NCBI GenBank assembly: GCA_008360975.2
Contig: CM039182.1
Span: 32,785,566 to 32,849,565, forward strand
DNA: 64,000 bases
Source: Lichenostomus cassidix
Lineage: Eukaryota; Chordata; Aves; Passeriformes; Meliphagidae
Reading direction: 5' to 3'
The position numbers and the translations under genes were made by a program. The stretch's first letter is position 1. Every line of letters begins with the position of its first letter. Below are positions 58,938 to 64,000 of the stretch, one piece after another. Under the pieces are notes generated by a model. That model was not told where the DNA came from. It did not search any database and worked only from the letters and a program-made list of their open reading frames with translations.

Positions 58938-61167
58938 TGAAGAAATTAGTATATCATAAGAATTAGTATTTAAATCTAATTGAAAACTGGAGTTATGCTG
59001 GATGGAAAATTAATTTTCTCATTAGCTGGAGAATTTTTATGGTATTTGTACAATAAGTACTCAGCCAAAAGCATCAATCAATATTATAGAATGTTTTAAA
59101 GCAAATGTAAACAATTTATATTATGACAATTTGTAGCATTACTTATTGACACAAGAAAAATGATACATAGAAATGCAGTGGCATATAACTCTAATTCTTA
59201 GTTGGTTATTATCTGGGATTGCTCTTGATTAAATATGATTTGTGTTATATCTGTGTAATTCTGGTCTTCATTACTATAATAAATGTGCATTAAAGCTGCA
59301 TTATAATGTCCTAATTGTGAAATTGCCATTGAGTAAATTAAGGTTATGCGCATTGTAATGCAGTATTTTACCGAATATTTTATTTCCTAGTGCTTAAATT
59401 TCCTTGCATATTGGAATCTTAAAATTAATTGCTAAAGTTAATAAATAATGATAGATAATCTGAGTCAGTGGTAAGTCAGAGAAGAATCCAAGTTTCGTGA
59501 ATTCCTATTCTCTCTCTAAAGAATAGACAAAGTTGATACTTATTTCTGAAATTGTAGAGATGCATGACTGATATAAATACAATTTTAGTAGAACCTGAAC
59601 ATTACTAAAATGAGACAAGATCAAGTGTCAAATCAAAACTTGAGGATACAAGGACATAATGTAATGAGCTTTCATTCGAGGCCAATAGAAATCATTCTAC
59701 TGACTTTAATAAAACTTTTATCAATTCATAATGTGCTGGCATCAAGTGTATGAATAGCTCCATTAGTTAAGTAGCTAAAGCTCATAACAGCTTATACATT
59801 AGAAATTTGCAGAATCAAACCCTAGATGTCTCCTAAAAAAACTGCAGAGTCAGAAGGGCTCCACTTATATTATAGACCCCAAATGAGTGACTCTGTCACC
59901 CACATTTTAAAGAAAATGTGAATGAATCTACAAGGTGATTACTGCTGTGTTAGTATAACACTATCTGCAAAAGATTTGTATTTTGGAAAATAATAGACAT
60001 TTCAAAATGTGCTTTTGTTGAAAATCAAAATGAAATTAGACCCTTTCTGAAAAAAAATGCCATACAGGCATAAAAAGACAGAATCCAGTAAGAATACTCC
60101 CTTTTACCCTGTCTGAAGTTGTTCAGCTTTGCATAGCTGGCCCAGAAAGACTTAAAACACTGAGTCAGTGGAGTTTGAACCTCTCTTGCCCATTTCCTCC
60201 AGGGAATGCCTGAACACTAAGCAGCCATCTACTTTGAGGAAAAGAAGGGAATGTTTGTCTCTCTCCTTTTTTTTTTTTTCCTTCCAGAAATTCACTTTTG
60301 AATCTGAGAAGCCTTCTTGCTGAAACAAATATGTTTCCACAAAAAGGTTCCATTTCAGCAAGTCAGCATTTTTGGATGCAAACAAATATACTGTGGGAAA
60401 ATCCCCACCAAGATTTACTTTGGAGTCTTTCAGAAAAAAGTCTTGCAAGGGAGAATTATAGGAATGGCATTTACAAAGGCATACACATATGGTCCTCTGT
60501 TGAGTTCAAACAGTGACATGGAGATATCTAGGACAAAGACTTGAAGGCATTTAACCTTTCATTTTTAAAGCAGTAGAAATCTCTGGTACAAGAAAATCAG
60601 CCAGAGATAAATAAACGTCCAAATTCTGTACAATCCATCACAAGCCATGATTTACTCAGTTTATAAAAACTTCAGTGGGGATCATGCTGAAGCTTGCCAG
60701 CAGAGTGTGCAGGACCAGGACTGAGAAGAAGCAACCAAAAGGTTATTGACTTAACACACCCAAGTATCTTGAATGTTTTGTCCTAGAAATGGAAACCAAG
60801 GGTCATACTGCTCAAATTGGCCAACAGTTACTTATGTAAGTAGCCTTACTGAATTCAAACCTCCCCTTAAAAGGCACTTAAGTTCTGGCTTTAACAATGT
60901 GAAAAGAAGGTAAGTAACTGGAGTAAGAACTATGCAGGCTGTAGTCAAATGCTTTTTGCAGAAATGGCTGGGATGGTCATGAAGTTACCTACTTCTTCCA
61001 TCTGCCCTACAATGGCAGTTCAGGCTAAACCAGTTTCTTTCACAGTGGTGGAGAAGCACTCACATAAGCTGTTCCTGTGGTGCAAGCTGTAAAGCCATGC
61101 ACCATCACTGCCATTTCTCCAGTGGGCACCTGCCTGTGGCTTCAGTGTTTGAGTGCTGCCTTTTCTC

Positions 61168-61405
61168 ACAGAATCATAGAACATCCTGAGCTGGAAGGGA
61201 CCCACAAAGATCATGAAGTCCAACTCCTGTTCCTGGACAGGACACCCCAAGAGTCACACCATGTGCCTGACAGCATTGTCCAAATGCTTTTTGAACTCTG
61301 TCATGCTTTATGCTGTGACCACTGCCCTGGGGAGCCTGCTACAGTGCCCAACCACCCTCTGAAAAATCTTGTCCTGATATCCAGCCTTGAGCTCCTCAAG
61401 CCTAG
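61168..61405 (-). mobile_element. CR1 LINE 3' fragment, antisense
   Basis: AGAATCATAGAACATCCTGA at 61170-61189 and GATCATGAAGTCCAACTCCT at 61209-61228 are the reverse complement of a CR1 3' end. Sequence to about 61405 (ACCACTGCCCTGGGGAGCCT and on) follows the CR1 3' UTR. Confidence 0.93.
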
Positions 61406-64000
61406 CCAATCTCACTGGTGAGTAAGGCTGAGGAAAAGAATTCACGTGACAAAATTTAATGAATCAATGTCAGTAATGAAACTTGCAACTGCAGACTAGT
61501 TGAGAGTGCAAAGAATATTTAAAAATGTGACCCAGTCCTCCCAGCACACATATTTTCTCTGGGTAAAAGTAATGTCATTTGCAGATACAAGTCTTGTAGG
61601 GAAGTTTTGTAAGCATTTGGGAAATGAAAACTATCCTTACATACTGAATAACCAAAGAAGATAGAGGGTGGGGGAAAAAACATATGTGACAGTTGTGTTG
61701 TGCGACAGCTTTTCTTATCCTCCTCCAAACCATTTGCCTGGCAAATCCCTTCTTTTTTTTAGTTTTTCCTTAACTTTTAGGGTCTTATGGGTAGCTTACC
61801 CCTCAAGGAACAAGCATAAAAAAAAAATCCAGGGAACATTAAAAATCAGAATGTCTCTACCACATTTATTCATTTCTATTATCTACATCAAAGCATGAAT
61901 TTGGGGAAGGTATGGTTATCCAGGATAAAGAATCTTTAGCAGAAGACCCCTTTCCTCAGTCTCCCTGAACACATAAATCACAAATTCTCAAACAATCCTA
62001 GGACACAGAGGTATTTGATTAGGAAAAACCTGCTCTAATGGAAAGGTTTTAGTAGGCTCGGGATGAAAGAGATGCTATGATTTCTGGTGAATTCTGGAGT
62101 TGTGGGTCTTCCTGGGTCATACCATCTCTAGCTCCCTTGGAGACTGTCGCAGTGCTGAACACTCAGCAGCTTTGATATTCATCCAAGATGCAGCGTGACT
62201 ACTCCAGAAGGTGCTCAGCTCCACGATCATATTTAAAACATCAGCTTCTGTCTCTGAGGTAACAGGCTGGGTATGATGAGTCGGAATCCCACTGAATGAA
62301 GCATCATACAACCATCCTTCAGAGGCCATCTGTACCTCCCCCAGAACACTATGGCTTTTCATAGCAGTCTTGGAAGAAAAGTGCACTCATCACACCTCCT
62401 GGGAATTTCTGAAGAATACAGTTCAAAAGTTCCCTTTTCCACTGTTTCCTTATTCTAAAGCAGGGAAAGTATCTTTGTCCTGTCCAGATCTTGAAGAGAT
62501 GAAATGAAGTTTGGCACCTTAATTTCAAAATATTAATGATCACTTAGACTTTCACTTCAGCTCAGACCTGATTTATGGCTTTAGCCTTGCAGGACATATA
62601 ATTCAAATCACCATCCACTTAGGTCCACAGGAAGAATCTTCAGGCCAAACCATTACAGCAATCCGTTACTCTTCTGGCTTTTCTACACCTCCAGGAAATG
62701 TCAGTGAATGCCAAACTTTTGCAACTACAAACAAAGGGAAATGGATATTCATCTCTACCATTACTTTCATAATTAGTTGAACAGGATAAAAACAATCTTA
62801 CCAGGAAATCCTCACAAGTCTGAACTACATCTGTCAGCCTTGTTTGCTTGCCAGTTCTTCTGATGAACCACAGGAAATATATTCCAACTCCAGCACAGAT
62901 TGTTCAGAGGAGACAAGACAAGCTCATTAGCACTGTAACCTACAGGCAGTAGGCAGACAGACAAAGCCTTCAGCCCTTGGATAGGGTAGAGCAGATGCAA
63001 CCACACGGACTTGCCCGATGCAACTGGATTATGTATTCATATTCATGTTGATCATATTACCCCAACTGTGGCGCTTTATCAACGCACACGTGATCTTGAT
63101 AGAGCAGGCTCTTAGATCCCAAGCTCACGTGCATGAGAAACCTGGAGAGTGCAGGTTCCCCTGCATGCAGCTTCCCAAAGAACTGTATTTCTTCCATGCT
63201 GGAGGGTAACTCTGCAGTAAAACTACTAATTGATGCAGTCATTAGTTATTAATTGAGTCACTTGGAAGAGTGGTGTAGTTGCTTGTGCAGGACTTCCTAG
63301 GCACAGTAAGCCATGATATGAGTACAGCACTTTTTGAAAACTGTATGATTTTGTCAAAGCTTGCTGTACAATATACCATGAAATGTATTAAAATAAATAA
63401 TCTGAGTAACTGAACAGTATATTTAAAATTAAATACATCATAAAGTAAATGAGGCATATTTCATGCGTCTGCATGTTTCTGTTCCCTCTAGCTAAATTCC
63501 ATATCATTAAATGGACAATTTCACTAGGCTTATTAGTTTGTTGTCTATAAAACTTTTAGCAAATTTATATATGCCCCCCTCAGCTGCTTTCAGATAAAGG
63601 CATTAGAAGCTGTTTGACTAAAAATCTTTTTTCTCATTCTTCTCATCTGTGGATTTCACTCAGAAAATTTTCAGTTCATTTCATTAAGTGAAGGAGGCAA
63701 TCTTTATAAAAGTTTCATTTTGAAACAGATTGCTTGGAGTCCTTTACTGTAAGAAAAATACTGCACTTTCGATCCCACTATGGCACTCTCCTAATTTTAT
63801 GAGATTAGGAATAGCCTGTCAAAATTCTGGAACACAGGGGGATCCTAATCATGAGCAGCTTGTTCCAGTTAGAATCATATTTCCTATGTTGCAGGACAGC
63901 AGTGGGCAAAGTGCTTCATTTGCACCTCACAGAAATGTGCTTTTCCTCCCCAATTTCTCAGCAGAATGCAAAAAGACACTTCCTCTGGCCCTTAGCAACA
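61406..64000. other. Intergenic DNA, no gene recognised
   Basis: About 2.6 kb of AT-moderate sequence to the window end, with no exon, RNA gene or named repeat. A CACGTG-rich patch at 63085-63135 (CACACGTGAT, CTCACGTGCA) has two E-boxes 38 bp apart. Confidence 0.55.

Larger units (their letters stand above)
56181..61167. other. AT-rich DNA upstream of miR-148a, no gene recognised
   Basis: About 5 kb with T over A and G over C on the plus strand (57241-57300: A15 C9 G12 T24), opposite to the DNA left of the island. No exon. The block at 59200-59470 is strongly AT-rich with many TAAT/ATTA words and looks like a conserved non-coding element by texture. A short inverted repeat lies at 57070-57113. 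Confidence 0.5.

Noticed and set aside
62117..62386. 89-codon minus-strand frame
   Set aside because: No similarity to any family I recognise and no exon-like boundaries.

Overview
This is vertebrate nuclear DNA, almost certainly from a bird. It carries several CR1 retrotransposon fragments with the usual avian 3' end, bird-type K-class retroviral LTRs, very GC-rich CpG islands in AT-rich DNA, and no bacterial-style gene packing. I find no protein-coding exon that I can defend. The one firmly identified gene is the microRNA miR-148a, on the minus strand at about 54.84-54.91 kb. Its 3p and 5p arms are both legible. In amniotes MIR148A lies in a gene-poor interval between NPVF and NFE2L3 (known from mammals), so the window is most likely that gene desert.

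Layout. 0-8 kb: ordinary intergenic DNA with one CR1 fragment. 8-18.6 kb: a broad CpG-retaining domain holding two CpG islands (about 10.4-12.9 and 15.2-17.5 kb). Each island contains a compact block of CCAAT boxes (NF-Y), an ATTTGCATGC octamer, CRE-like TGACG sites and GC boxes; the second also has an E-box. Three GC-rich tandem arrays sit beside the second block. 18.6-24 kb: AT-rich non-coding DNA with simple repeats, including a (CTTTTT)n array. 24.1-26.8 kb: a collapsed K-type endogenous retrovirus with two direct LTRs and a decayed tRNA-Lys-like primer-binding site. 26.8-38.7 kb: intergenic DNA with a small CpG patch, CR1 fragments and two solo LTRs of one family in opposite orientation, each with a perfect 6-bp target duplication. 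38.7-54.6 kb: CR1 fragments and unremarkable DNA. 54.7-56.2 kb: the miR-148a CpG island, with the promoter at about 55.5 kb, the hairpin about 600 bp downstream, and an AATAAA about 100 nt after the hairpin. 56.2-64 kb: AT-rich intergenic DNA with one CR1 fragment.

How it fits together. The miR-148a promoter fires leftward. Sampled base composition shows C>G and A>T on the plus strand left of it and the opposite right of it. This is the asymmetry expected around a promoter with divergent germline transcription. A similar flip seems to flank the 10-17 kb domain, so that domain may be the divergent start of unannotated long non-coding RNAs. Long open frames in the CpG islands are artefacts of GC richness and were not annotated.
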